Source: Cornus controversa
Lineage: Eukaryota > Streptophyta > Magnoliopsida > Cornales > Cornaceae
DNA: 64,000 nucleotides
Direction: 5' to 3'
Assembly: GCA_026545225.1 (NCBI GenBank)
Contig: CM048846.1
Location: forward strand, 20,396,001-20,460,000
This document shows positions 24,165-36,299 of this stretch, in pieces. A model generated the notes under the pieces. That model saw nothing but the letters and a program-made list of their open reading frames with translations. It made no database searches and was not told where the DNA came from. A program made the translations under genes and the position numbers. The number at the start of each line of letters is the position of its first letter. Position 1 is the stretch's first letter.

Positions 24165-25767
24165 ATACCCCACTTTTCTATGATTGCATTCTACTTGTCT
24201 TTTTCTTTTAAATAAAATGATAAGAAGGCCTCTAAACTCATTAATGTATCATCTTTTATCTTATAATAGCATAACTATCCTTTATATTATAACTTTTAAT
24301 TCTTTTTACTTCGTTAGTATTTTTTTTTTGTTCCGACCAGAAGAGAACTTTTTTCTAGGGTATTTTGTTTTTTATTCATTCAAAAGAGATAATTTATTCA
24401 CTAGAGATTTTGTTTTTTGAGTCATATTGAAAGAGATAATGGGTACTCAATTTTTTTGGTACTTTCTTTTTTGGGTCATTTCAAAATTAAGAGAACTTTT
24501 TTTTTGTATACCATACTTATTTTTTTCAGTTCTGTCAAATGAGATAATTTAATCAACAGAGATAATTTCTTTTTGATCTTTTTTTTTTTTTTGCATTCCA
24601 TACTTATTTTTCTTGGTCCTGTCAAATGAGATAATTTATTCATTAGAGATAACAATTTTTTGGATTTTTTTTTTTTGCACAGTATTACTTTATTTTTGGA
24701 AACTATAGAGATTTTTTTTTTTATCTTTTTTTTTTTCAGTTTATGTCAAAAGAAATAATTTATTTAATAAAGATAACATTTTTTAGTACTTTTTTTGGGT
24801 TGTTGTCAAAAGAGATAATTTATTCAACATAAATAACTTTTTTTAAATCTTGTCAAAAGAACTTGTCAAAAGAAAAAGAGAAAACTATTTTTTGAGTCCC
24901 TTTTTCGAAAATAAAATTTTTTTTGGAGCATGTCAAAAGAGACCGAAACTATTAAAAATTAGAAACACGAAAGGAATATCAGAGAGGGTAGCTGTGTAAT
25001 ATATAAAAAAATAATCAAAAATGTCATTTGTTTTAAGATTAAAGTGCAAATATAAAAAAGAAAATTGCGAATATTGCTTCCCCAAATAGTTCTTAGGATT
25101 TGTCAACCTTATCTATTTTCTTCATCAAACTAATCTATCATCGAAGCCGTACAGTAAAACTTTTTTATTTTTTTGTATTTTACATTCATGAAAAACTCAA
25201 TCAAAAAACATCTTATATATTCTTACACAGGTTTTCATTTCCTACGAAAATTATTAACATTCTCAAACTCCATGTTTATCTATGAATAAAGATTGATAAT
25301 AATCTTTCATGATTTTTTGAAATACTAGAACTCAAATCTATTGTTAGTGAAAAAAAATGTCTTAGTGATTTTTTTTTCTTCATTGCGGCAAAGTGTTGGA
25401 TTACATATGAATTATGCATTAGCTTAATTCATTTTTTTTTCTTCTGTTTACAATAAAATCTATTTTTTCTTTGTTTAATTGCTCTAGTTTTTGGAATTAA
25501 ATATTGAGGATATAGTATTTATTTGTTGTTTCAAACATTTGGATTCCAAGTTTTATTATGATTTCATTGATATTAAGATTCGGTAGGAAATGAATGTTTT
25601 TGAAAAAAAATAATAAAATCACAAAAGAAGATGGTTGAATAGAGTTACACGAATAACTCCATAATAAGCTTTCATTCTAGAACAAATGACAGCACTATCA
25701 TTTTTTTTTAATAAAATAAAATTTAAAGCGCTATACTTGTTTCATGGGACGAAATTATCACTACCCT
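24165..25767. repeat. T-rich block absent from duplicate 2
   Basis: This 1.6-kb block interrupts alignment with duplicate 2 (30895-30925). TATTAAT occurs at both edges (24161-24167 and 25768-25774), a possible target duplication. Inside (24350-24900) is a degenerate tandem array: GTCAAA(A/T)GA(G)ATAATTTATTCA followed by T-runs recurs about five times. No coding region is seen. It may be an AT-rich element inserted in copy 1 or a loss from copy 2. Confidence 0.55.
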
Positions 25768-26236
25768 ATTAATATTGGTCTTGTTGAAATTAGTCCTTCA
25801 GATAGTATTCGGACTATGCGTATGTTGAACTCATGTATGCATGTTAAGTCAGAAATAGGTGCACTTTAGTCATTTGACCAGAGCGATGAGAGAACATTGG
25901 TGGAAACCAGATGTAGCATATGATTTATTCGAAAAAGAATGAGCCACCAACCCTTCCAACGACATTCTACCTAGCTAGGATGCCAACTCAAACCTGTCTC
26001 AATCCCGTGCCCGAATTGGATTGGATTACCTCGTTCCAAAACAAATATTAATCCAAAATAAAATTCTGGATTCTTATTTTTAAAATGTCATTTTCACACT
26101 TTGCACAAGCGTTTTGGCACTCTTATTATTATTTTTTTTTTTCGCACTCTATTTGATTTTCTAGTATAAGAATTAAATATATAATGACTACTTTTCATGT
26201 CAACAGTGAGGTAAGACTTGGGCAGGTCAGAAGATC

Positions 26237-26405
26237 AACTTATACTTTTTTTTTTTTTTTCCCCACGATAGAGTTGTCGAGCCTTTTAGGGCAACTCATA
26301 ATCCACCACCGGACACATAAAATCTCTCCATCCCAAATGCATCAGAATTTGAACTCTCAACCTCCAGAATGTGAAATAAGACTATTTTATTGAGTTAACC
26401 TATCT
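26237..26405 (-). mobile_element. SINE-like repeat, copy B (in duplicate 1)
   Basis: A T-run at 26247-26260 (poly(A) tail on the minus strand) is followed by CACCACCGGACAC, TCTCCATCCC and, at the far end, the complement of a GAGTTCAAATTC B-box-like motif. Position matches copy D. Confidence 0.5.
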
Positions 26406-27250
26406 AAATTCAAGATTTTTATTTCACCTCGCATCATATCGTACAAGTTTCGTGAGTTTTTGTATTGATTGGATTAATGGATTGTTCAAAATATTAATAA
26501 CATGCTAATAAATAAAATATTATATATACAAAAAAGCTAAAACATATGCATTAAATACTGAAACTATATACCGTTAACATGAAGTAAAATCATTAAAATT
26601 TGTAGAATTCAATAATGTTACTTTGTATTAGAATTTGAAACTAATTCAAAAACTTATGTTCTCTATTTTTTTTTTATTCACATTTAACTACCAATGAATA
26701 AACCATCAATATAAACAACATGTAGTCTTAAAAATATAAAAAATACTAACTTTTCTTGCATTGCGAGTTAAATTCCGTCCAAATTAAATTTGAATTTTAA
26801 GATTTAAACCCAATCTCAATCCCATATTCTCAAATATATTATCTGCCTTGCAAAATTTCCAACGATACTCGAGTTAGGGTTACCCATGTCACACAAGACC
26901 ACTAACAAAGATGATAAAAATTCTCAAGGAATATTAGAATTGCAAGGGAAACACAATCAATTAATGGAAGTGAAATTTCTAGAGAAGAGTTAGGATGCAT
27001 ATAAATAGTGGGAAAATGACATTAATGGTTGGGTTGGGTTTGTAGGCTTGTAGCAGACTAGTCTCAAGTTGGGTTATTCCTATACTTAATTTTTTTAAAA
27101 AAAATTGAATGCAACTATACATAAAAAAATAATAAGCAAATTCTCAATAATAAATTAAGGATTCATAAACAACAAAAAAAAGATTAAAAGAGAAAGAAAC
27201 TGGGAGAGAAAGGTTGATTACAATTATAAATATATATAATATATTTAATT

Positions 27251-28610
27251 ATAAATATATAAAAAATGGGTTATAATTTTGGTTCAAGTTGAGTTTGAGT
27301 GGTTGATACCCCAATTCATGTCGAATCTAAATTAAGTTCGGTTAATCTTTTTAGTCCAAAAAAATTAGCCCGTCAAAGTTGTGGGTGCGAAATCACTAAA
27401 AAAAATATTGAAACATTGAACAATTAAGTGCATAAGATTCTTAACTTTATAGTTATAAATATTAAAAAAAATCACAGAAATTATTGAAAAAGACAATTCT
27501 ATAATACAATAACTAGAACCTTTTTAAAAAAATTAATAGGACCCAAGTTAGAGAGGAGAAGGGTTTCTCATTTTGATTCAGACTCATATTCTCTTATTAG
27601 AGTACTCACCTCAATGTGGCGAATAATCGGTACAGTACATAAACAATGTGTATTGGTTTATTATTGGTTTAAAAAGGAGTGCTTTATGACTCGAACTTGC
27701 AAAAACACAGAAAAGCGTGTGTCCTAAGTCATGATCAATAGCAAGATTAGAATGAGCCACAGTGGCACCCTATAAAATATTGACCAATGCTGCACATTTC
27801 AAATTTAATTTGGAATATGGATGCAAATATTCTTTACTTTGATATATATTACATTTTTATTTTTTATTTTATTTTATATGCATACATGTTTCATAAATTC
27901 TCATATTCTATCAAATTAAAGGAATTTTCCATTGAAAGAGGAGGTGAGAATTGCAGTCAAACTAGATTTCTCTCTCTAATTTTCTTTTCTCTTTACTTTT
28001 TGTATTTTATTATATATATATTCTCTTCTCAACTCTCTCAACTTCTCTCTAGAATTCTCTCCAAATCAAAATACAATTATAAGAAATTTTAAGTAGATTA
28101 TGTATTTATTTAATTATTCACACATATAGACGGCGGAGAAAAATAAGGTTCTTATTCAAGAGAAAGATTCCAAAGCGCATATTAAAGAAATCATGGGAAA
28201 AAAAATTGTAGTTTCTAAATTATTTGAAGATTTAATGAAAAGTCAAAGAAAGATAGCAATAGAAAATTTGAATTCTAAGTTATTGAGTTATGTTGAGATT
28301 TAGATTCTATAATGATATATTTTGTTTTTTTTTTGTTTTTCATTTTTTGTATTCTCTTAAAATGATTACTTTTAAAATATAATAAGTTACAAAATAATCA
28401 ATCATGTAATGCCAAATAATTCACCACCTAGTTTGAGATACTGTATCACTAATTATATTTGTGAAGTTTAACATTTTTCTAAATCATTCATACTCATTAT
28501 TAAAAATGTCGGATGAAAAGTTGTTTGCCTATAAGGTAAGCGATAAAAAGGTGGATCAAAGTTTACATAAAGTGTGTTGACACGAGTCTTAAAAATGTGA
28601 ACATAAATGT
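27251..28610. other. Spacer between the duplicates, gene-free
   Basis: AT-rich DNA. A 101-codon frame at 27787-28092 is hydrophobic only because of T-rich composition and resembles no family. Confidence 0.5.
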
Positions 28611-28613
28611 GTT

Positions 28614-29020
28614 TAATTGCGTAAAAACTTACTTTAAATGTGTTTAAATATTGCTAACAAAAGTGGAACGAGAAACAATGAAAATTTTATGTTTTAAGTG
28701 CGTGAAAAATTACTTTAAAAGTGTGAAAAGTGACTTTAAGTGTTTGGAGATGAGTCTTAAAAATGTGAAAATCAAAGCAAATAAAAATAAACTTTTTTTT
28801 TACCATTGTACCCATCACTTTAGTTTATTTAATATATGTGGATGATAGTATTGTAATTTAAATTTTTTATGATAGCATTGTTTCTTTTCTTTCCATTTTT
28901 TAAGTGTTATGTTTTAATTGTGTGAAAACTTACTTTAAGTGTGTTTAAATGTTGTTAAAAAAAATATGAAAACAAAGAACAATAAAATTTATATGTTTTA
29001 AGTGTATAAAAAATTACTTT
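28614..29020. repeat. Direct repeat, about 300-bp period
   Basis: GTAAAAACTTACTTTAAATG at 28621 and the TGAAAACTTACTTTAAGTG stretch at 28922 start two copies. Each continues TGTTTAAAT, GT(T)AACAAAA-like, then TTATATGTTTTAAGTG-like and AAAAATTACTTTAA. Between them are shorter GTGTGAAAA/ACTTTAAGTG units. Confidence 0.65.
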
Positions 29021-29335
29021 AAGGGGGCTTCGTTGTGTGTTTCATAATTAGCCTATTGTCTTTTTTCTGTGTCTGTTTGAATAGTTGTTATGTCTGTATT
29101 TTTAAGTGTAGCATACTCCTTGGATTGATCATCTGATGTGTGTATAGACTTTGTGAAATGTGTTGATGGGATTTTATGGTCTAGCCATTTCTTCAAACCT
29201 GACTCAGGTTGTAAACCAATATCATAAAAGAAAAATAAGTTGTTATTAAACTTTTAAATTGAATAAATTAGTTTAGTTTTCCAAAGAGATGATAGTAAAA
29301 ATGCAAGCTCAAAATTAGGTCTTTTGATACAATCA

Positions 29336-29500
29336 TAATTCACCACCAGCCACATACAGTCAATCAGTCAAAATTAGGTCTTACATGCACTGAACAATTA
29401 CTAGAAATTTTTTTTGGAAGTTGTTCCAAGAGAATTCGAACTCCTGACTTCTAGGATGTTAAGTGAGAGAGTCTTTGCCATTAGACTATCCACTTGAGTA
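29336..29500 (-). mobile_element. SINE-like repeat, copy C (in duplicate 2)
   Basis: Same family and same relative site as copy A: CATAATTCACCACC at the left and the complement of AGGAGTTCGAATTCTC near the right. It has an additional TCAGTCAAAATTAGG duplication. Confidence 0.5.
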
Positions 29501-29510
29501 TTCCATACCC

Positions 29511-29600
29511 CAGTCGCCAGTGGCGCTGAGAAGATTTGAACTGATGACCATTGAGAAGCAATTCCAAGACCGAACTAGCTGAGCTACCCCACATGATTAT
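29511..29600 (-). mobile_element. Second tRNA-related SINE fragment
   Basis: The minus strand reads GGGGTAGCTCAGCTAGTTCG (A box TAGCTCAGCTAG) and later GTCATCAGTTCAAATC (B box GTTCAAATC). It resembles a tRNA 5' half but has no acceptor stem pairing or complete cloverleaf, so it is not called a tRNA. Absent at the matching position of duplicate 1, so inserted later or lost there. Confidence 0.5.
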
Positions 29601-30745
29601 TCCAAACCCTAGTTTGGTATCCTGAAACAATAGCAAACTAATTGATATTTTTACCTTTTTTACGGGAATAATTGATTAGAAATGTTACAATGTCCAAATA
29701 GATTTTTTGGCGACTGCAATAAGTAATGTCCAACAAGAACTCTTGTACAATAATCAATATGATATAGTCTACTCCCTTTTAAAGTGTTTAGTTTGACGAT
29801 TGTCACATCGGTCGGCCATAACAACCGGCCTTTTTTCATTTTCCTTTCTCTTGGGTGGTTGTAGTGACCTGTACATTGTTCAATAACTTATTGACGCCTA
29901 CCCATGTATACCTTATTTACTGAGAAAGTGTATTGTTTCAGAAAGTCTTCAACCCCACTTTGCCCAATAAAAAGTCATGAAAACACTTTTCTTGTTGATA
30001 CCTCCTTCACATCTCTTAACTTTTGCTTTTCTTAATTTACTTTAAAAACTTTGGTTCGAAGATGAACCACTAGTCCATTACCACTCTAAAAGTGACTATC
30101 CTCCCAGATTAATTAGGACAATTTATAGAGATTCAAATCATGTGTGTGGTGGGTCTCTCATTTGGTAAGGTTTAGGAAAATTGATAAAAAAAATGTCCCT
30201 ATGGTTTGGTTTTGTGTTGGGTGACAAATTGTTAGCTCTAATATCACAACTTTAACTAATTCAGTTGTAATAGAAATTTTTAATTTAAATTTAATAAAAT
30301 GATGATGTGGCTGAATTTGAATCACATGATTGAGGTTTGCAGAGTTCAAGAGAGATATTTAACTGACGAGGATTCTTGTAGAATTCTAATCTGTTGTAGA
30401 ACCTATACTATACAACGGCTCAGGAGATACAAGCATAATCACCATTGCCTCTAGCATTTCTCAAAATCCTATAATAAATAAAATAAATAAAAAGGACCTC
30501 AACTAGGGCTGGTGCACACAAGAGTGTGTGGGGCCCACCTCAACTGAGCCTCTCTCATCCCCGTGTGTGTCGAAGAAATTATTAGGTAGTTCCAAGACTA
30601 TTGGTTTTAGTCAATTAGAACTTGACACATAAGTAAAATTTGAAATAAAATTGTCATAAAACTGCACACTTGTTTATATGTCATGCTCTAGTTGACTTGA
30701 GACTAATAGTTCATGACTACCTAGAGGGGCAAAGCCAAGGAGAGA

Positions 30746-30800
30746 TGACCCCCCCCCCAACACACAGACACACATACCCACACCCACACACACACACACT
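30746..30800. repeat. C-run and CA/CCCACA simple repeat
   Basis: A run of nine or ten C is followed by ACACAC/CCCACA units, unusual in this AT-rich setting. Confidence 0.9.
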
Positions 30801-31191
30801 AGTTACCAGGGCTCTACAATGTACATGCATCAGCATCTGAACCTGAAAAAATTTGTATCTAGATCCATATGTCAAATGGTATATGGTTGATGATTAATGT
30901 GACTTTACTTTTTATTATCGTTGGTCTCGTTGAGACTTAATCCATCATCAATGAGTATCCATACTATGTATATGTTGAGTGTTTGGTAGTTGTTAAATTG
31001 AATATAATCTGAAATAAAATATCAGATTTTTTTTAATGTCATTTTCACACTTTGCATAAGCATGTTGGCACTCAATTTGATTTTCTAGTATAAAAATTAA
31101 ATGAGAGAATGATTTCTCATATCAAAGTCGAACTACTTTTCAACATTTAAGGTAAGATTTGGACAAGTCAAAAGATGAACCAATCTGTTTT

Positions 31192-31390
31192 TTTTTTTTT
31201 TTTTTTTTTTTTTTTGTGGGACGTACCTCTTATTGCATCCCATAATTGACCACCAAACACATGTAAGCCTCCCCGTCCCACATATGTCGAATTACTAAAA
31301 AAAATTTAGCCCAAGGAATTTGAACTCTTTGCCTTCATATTATAAAGTAAGAGTATTTGTTATTAGACTATTATCTTGGAATTGACTATC
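31192..31390 (-). mobile_element. SINE-like repeat, copy D (in duplicate 2)
   Basis: A T-run of about 27 (31189-31215) is the poly(A) tail on the minus strand. GACCACCAAACAC, CCTCCCCGTCCC and the complement of a GAGTTCAAATTCC B-box-like motif follow. Same site as copy B. Confidence 0.5.
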
Positions 31391-31885
31391 CAGATTCAAT
31401 GTACTTATTTCAAATCACATCATATCGTACACGTTTTATGAGTTTTTGTATTGATTGGATTGTTCAAAATTTTAATAATATGCTAATAAATAAAATGTTA
31501 TAGAAAAAAGCTAAAACATATGTATTAAATACTGAAATTATATACACTTATAGTGAAATAAAATAACTGAAATTTGTTTGATTCAATAATGTTCCTTTGT
31601 ATTATATCCTCTATTTTTTGGTTTCACATTTAACTTAATATCCATTATTATAATTTACTTCCATTTTTTAAACAATTGTATCACAAGTTAGGTTAATGAC
31701 TACTCCGTATAATAAATATTATGCCACCAAAGAATAAACCATCAATATAAACATGTAGCCTTAACAAAATTTAAAAATGTAAACTTTTCTTGCATTGCAA
31801 TTACTTGAGTTAGTAAAATCTTTGCTCAAATTTTGTCGAAAGTAAATTTGAATTTTAAGATTTAAAACCAATCTCAATCCCATAA

Positions 31886-33561
31886 TGTCACGCCTCGGAA
31901 TTCGGACGGCCGGGACTTCCCCGGACCGACCCGAACCCCGAGTCACGAACCCGTTTACTCAACCTCACGCCATAACCACCACTTGATCATACAATCTCAA
32001 TTCTCAATTATTTTTACGAAAATCGGGCATGACCCATTCTAAATAATCAGCTCCTGGCATGTTACACCTGCTTTACAATTCATATGGACACTTCTGGGCA
32101 CGTGTCCCCCTAGTATTTATATCTAACAATCAAAATGGACACTTCTGGGCTCGTGTCCCCCCAGCATTTCTACAACATGCATAATAGAATAAAAAATACA
32201 TGCCTCGGTCCTCGAATGTCCGTATTAAATACATACATCACATGAATGAAATACATCTGAAGGGACTGAATCTACATAATCACTCCCTACATCTAATCCA
32301 AATGTACAACATTCATCTACTATCCTGAACATAAATTAGATTCTAAGGAATCTAATTACAACCTCTGCAACTGGTGCTATCAGTTTCCCCAACTGACTCC
32401 AAAACTAGCAACACCTGCAAAACCTGGGAGGGGGTGACCTCAAAGGCCCAACAAGGTAAGTAGAACCATACTATCATCGCAGCAGCAAGTTGATCCTCAC
32501 ATATTCTCAAAAATATACATGCACTTAAATATATCACAATATTTAAAGTCATGCCCCTCCTAGTATACATGAACTAACAATGCACATGGCAGTTCTAGCA
32601 CTTATGAACATTTAAATCAACTATACATGACTTGTGAAAATCATTTACAACATGTTCAAAAGCAATACCCATCCAACGTCATTAGGTATAGAAAACATAT
32701 ATGAACAGAAACATTTACATGAACAATGTAATTCAAATACCACATCACCTACTCAATAAGATCCATAGAGTCATGCATGATGCACATTAAATCGCTACAT
32801 GTCTACATGATATGTATACATGCTTTTTACTCATAAACAATCACGTTTTTCAAATCATGCGTGATACTTTTCACCTCAATGCATATACATAGATATATAT
32901 ACACATATATATATATATATATCAACTTGACAGTCACATCTCATATATATAACTCACGCCACAAATTTCCGAAAATCAATTCAATGGGGACTAGCTTATC
33001 ACACCACATCCATAGTAAGAGTCTCTTCGGCACCCAAACTCTGCTTGTGCTTTATCGGGTTGCTAACCCGAAGGGAGCACCTCCTCTTGGCCAAGTTTTG
33101 GGTCTTTCACCCTAAGGACCATTCCCTCATCTTAATTCTCAATGTTGTCACGCCCCAAAAACTCGCTTTTCAAATAGTGCACATAATCACATCAATGCAC
33201 TTATCCACACCATGAATGCATTTTTGTCAAATCAATGCATTTTCCTTTCACCTCAAGATTGTCACTATACCATCACACTCACATCATGAAGATCATCATG
33301 CTTATGCATTTTGAAGAAAATCATATCTTTCATGCATAAATCTATAAACATCACATTTTCACGTTTTCACCAATGAACACATTTTTTCACCAAATCATTC
33401 ATGGTCACATTTGCACATACACAACATATATATATGTCACATCGTGCATATAATCACATATATACGTATATTAGGATAAATATAATCATGCTTTCATTCC
33501 AATCATGCATTTTACTACGAGCAACCAACATGCATTCTTACAACCATATATAATCACGCAA

Positions 33562-33595
<34 letters not shown>

Positions 33596-33955
33596 CATGT
33601 CACCCATATAGGTAGTAAAAACATACAGAACAATTCACATATTTCATGCTTTTCCAATACCCTTCTATGCCATAATTAATTTAGCATGCATTTCTATTAC
33701 TGCACCGAATATAGAATCACATATGTATGTACGTATACTCCACTCATGCATAAGAATCATATATACATGCAAGGCAACATCTAACCAAATATACATATGT
33801 AATTTAGCATACTTTACATGGCTCAATCCCTAAATATGCATATAACAATGCTCTTACCCTCTAAGCCCACACATGTATATATATATATACCCACATATAT
33901 ATATATATCCTCACCTCCCACGTATATGCATATACATCCATCTTTATATATATAT

Positions 33956-33999
<44 letters not shown>

Positions 34000-35872
34000 G
34001 CCACATATAACCAAATTAAGAACATATGTGAAATTAATCGACATAGTCAAATATACATAGAGATGGAGGCTAGAATCAACTTGCCTTAGGTCCCGTTTTT
34101 ACTATGCCCCGTGCCTGCAAAGCGGTCCAAAGTCCCGGTCCAGTCCAGTCCCGTGTCAAAGCCCACACAAATAATGCATTGAGCCACTTCATCTCCTTTT
34201 GTTTCCATGCTTGGTCTCAATCCAATCCGGCTCCATTTCAAATCTAAAGCCCAATCTAAACCAATCCAATTCAATGTCCAAGTCCAATTTAATTGCCACT
34301 CTAAACGGCCCAAAACATGGCTGCCGAGACCAACCAAGGACCACCTTCACGGCAGCCCAACCCATCATTAAGTCCATTCCAATCTTAGACAAATTCCAAC
34401 ACAAACTCAAGGCTTAAGCCCAATGCACAACTCATCATCTATATATGTGTACATATGTATCACCACTACTATGTATATATCAATGCATAACCCACAAGTT
34501 TCGGCGCCATTCGAAACCACCAAGCCACCCAATCAAAGCCCTAAGCTTCGGTTCTATTGTCGACTCCAAAGTCGAACCCAAATTCAACCTCCATGATCAG
34601 CCACCATAAGTTTCGCAAATCCAAGCTAAAACAGCCCCTAACCAAGCCATTACCCTGTTGTCAAACAACCCAAAACAACCATTGTCCAGCCACATCGCCA
34701 AAACCCAAATTCCGAAACTCAGCCGGAAACAACAACCACAAGGGTCGAACCTATAGCCAACCACCATCCGATCACCCACCGCGGAAGACCCATCCGAACC
34801 CAGCCGTGAGCCCAGCCAAACAGCCCCTGCGCAACCCACTGCCGCCGTGAACCACCATGATCCTCACCCTCAAACTCAACCAAGAAAAGTCACCCAAAAA
34901 CCCAACCGAAGTGAACCCACCACTCAGCCGAGACCAAACACTACGAACCACCACAGACCCATTCGAAGCCTCTGTAGCCAAACCCAACCGAGCTCAGTCT
35001 AGGATCGAATCGAGCGAAGCTACCTCGAGCCGTCGCCGAAGTACCACCTCAACGGCCGTACTCAGCCGAAACCAACACGACCCAGTCGTGTCTTCGCTCT
35101 ACCACCACCTTCGGCCGTCACAACCGGAGCTAGCCACCAACCCATGAGTCAAAACCCATCTCTCCCTCACGACCGTCACAACCGTGAGAACCACCGTCGA
35201 GCCAAACGAAACCCACAAACCCCAACCGCAAAACCCTCCGTCGCGGCCGTTAAGTCACAAACCAGTCACAAACCAGTCACCACCGTCGCCCACCGTCGAC
35301 ACCACCTCAAACGCTCTAGCCACCGCGAACAGTCGGCGCCGGAATCAGCTGATCCCTCTCCCGATTTCCCTTTCTCTCTCTACCTTCTCGGTTTCTCTCT
35401 CTCTCCCCGAATTCTCCTTCTCTCTCTTCTTTTCCTTTTTCTTTTTCTTTTCTTTTCTTTTCTTCTTTTTTCTTTTCTTCTCCTTCTTTTTCTCTTTTCT
35501 TTTATTTTCTTTTTCTTCTTTTCCCTTCTCCTTCTTTTTCTCTTCTTTCGGCTGATTCTTTCTCCTCCTCTCATTTCTTATCCTCCTTTTTCTTATCTCT
35601 TGGTCCACACATATTATATATATATATAATATACTACACTATACACCCAATACATGTATTCCATGTATTTTATTCCACTTAAGTCCAATATACATACACA
35701 ATACACACATGTATACCCATTTATATAAACATCCACTTCTATACATATATATAGTTCCATTTATATATATATATATATATATCCACAAATTTTTTTCGAA
35801 ATTAATTTATTCGAAAAAATTAAATCCGGTCAAACTCCACCCGGAACCGGTCAACAATTTTCGGTCCTTACA
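31886..35872. mobile_element. Probable solo LTR, 3987 bp (Ty3/gypsy Tekay-like)
   Basis: The block begins TGTCACGCCTCGG and ends GGTCCTTACA (TG...CA) and is flanked by a perfect 5-bp duplication CATAA (31881-31885, 35873-35877). The matching position of duplicate 1 (about 26830) is an empty site, so this is an insertion. TG/CA ends plus a 5-bp duplication indicate an LTR element. With no gag-pol and no internal pair of long repeats, a solo LTR is the simplest reading. Very long LTRs starting TGTCACGCC fit Tekay/Del chromoviruses (family knowledge). A second TGTCACGCCCC occurs at 33147. The 34500-35350 part is GC-richer with apparent but non-conserved open frames on both strands; 35340-35600 is a CT-rich tract, perhaps near the transcription start. 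Orientation is not certain. Confidence 0.75.
33823..34000. repeat. TATA/CACATA-rich simple repeat inside the solo LTR
   Basis: TA runs (33875-33910, 33961-33993) alternate with CACATA words; the translated frames through it are Tyr/Ile repeats and not a gene. Confidence 0.85.
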
Positions 35873-36205
35873 CATAATGTCAAATATATTGTCCACGCTT
35901 GCAAAATTTTGGCCGAGACGGAAGAAAATCAATCAATAGAAGTCAAAGTTGTAAATAAAGGAAGTTCTTAGTTTGAGTGATTTGTTTTTTACTTGATTTG
36001 GCTGGTCTTTTATAAAGTGTTCATATAAAGTATATAAAAATTCTCAAGGAAGATTAGAGTTGCAAAGGAAAAAAAAAAAATCTTATTCATTACTCACCCC
36101 TAACAAAAATAAAGTATGAATGCTTTTAATGATAACATAGTCATTTTCACAATAAAATAAAATAAGTCCAAGTGCAACTGGGTTGGGGTGGAATAAGTAT
36201 ACGTT

Positions 36206-36299
36206 GCGTCTGGCACATCTGGGCCATTTGTGTCCTACACGTGCGGTGGAGTTTACGGCGCGTGTAGTGTACCAATGACCCAGATGCGTCCGGTGGCGC
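36206..36299. repeat. GC-rich imperfect hairpin, about 95 bp
   Basis: The arm starting GCGTCTGG, CACATCTGGGCCAT, CCTACACGTGC pairs with the inverted arm GCGCGTGTAGTG, ATGACCCAGATGCG, CCGGTGGCGC, with a loop near 36245-36257. It stands out against AT-rich surroundings and is not in duplicate 1. It could be a very small foldback MITE; no target duplication is evident. Confidence 0.7.

Larger units (their letters stand above)
22320..27250 (+). repeat. Segmental duplicate, copy 1
   Basis: Ordered blocks here recur in the same order and orientation at 29325-36640. Examples are AATTCGAACTCCTGAC (22413 / 29433), ACAATAATCAATA (22635 / 29747), TTCACATCTCT (23321 / 30008), AATGGTATATGGTTGATGAT (24120 / 30875), GTCATTTTCACACTTTGCA (26086 / 31038) and AATAATAAATTAAGGATTCA (27147 / 36538). 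Relative to copy 2 it has an extra T-rich block (24165-25767) and lacks the 3987-bp LTR-like element. Without those, both copies are about 3.3 kb. No gene is inside. Confidence 0.88.

Noticed and set aside
29511-29600. Possible tRNA gene on the minus strand
   Set aside because: A- and B-box-like motifs are present, but there is no acceptor stem or full cloverleaf; called a SINE fragment instead.
34557-35630. Several overlapping open frames with proline- or arginine-rich products
   Set aside because: They lie inside the probable solo LTR, occur on both strands and follow base composition (GC-rich then CT-rich).
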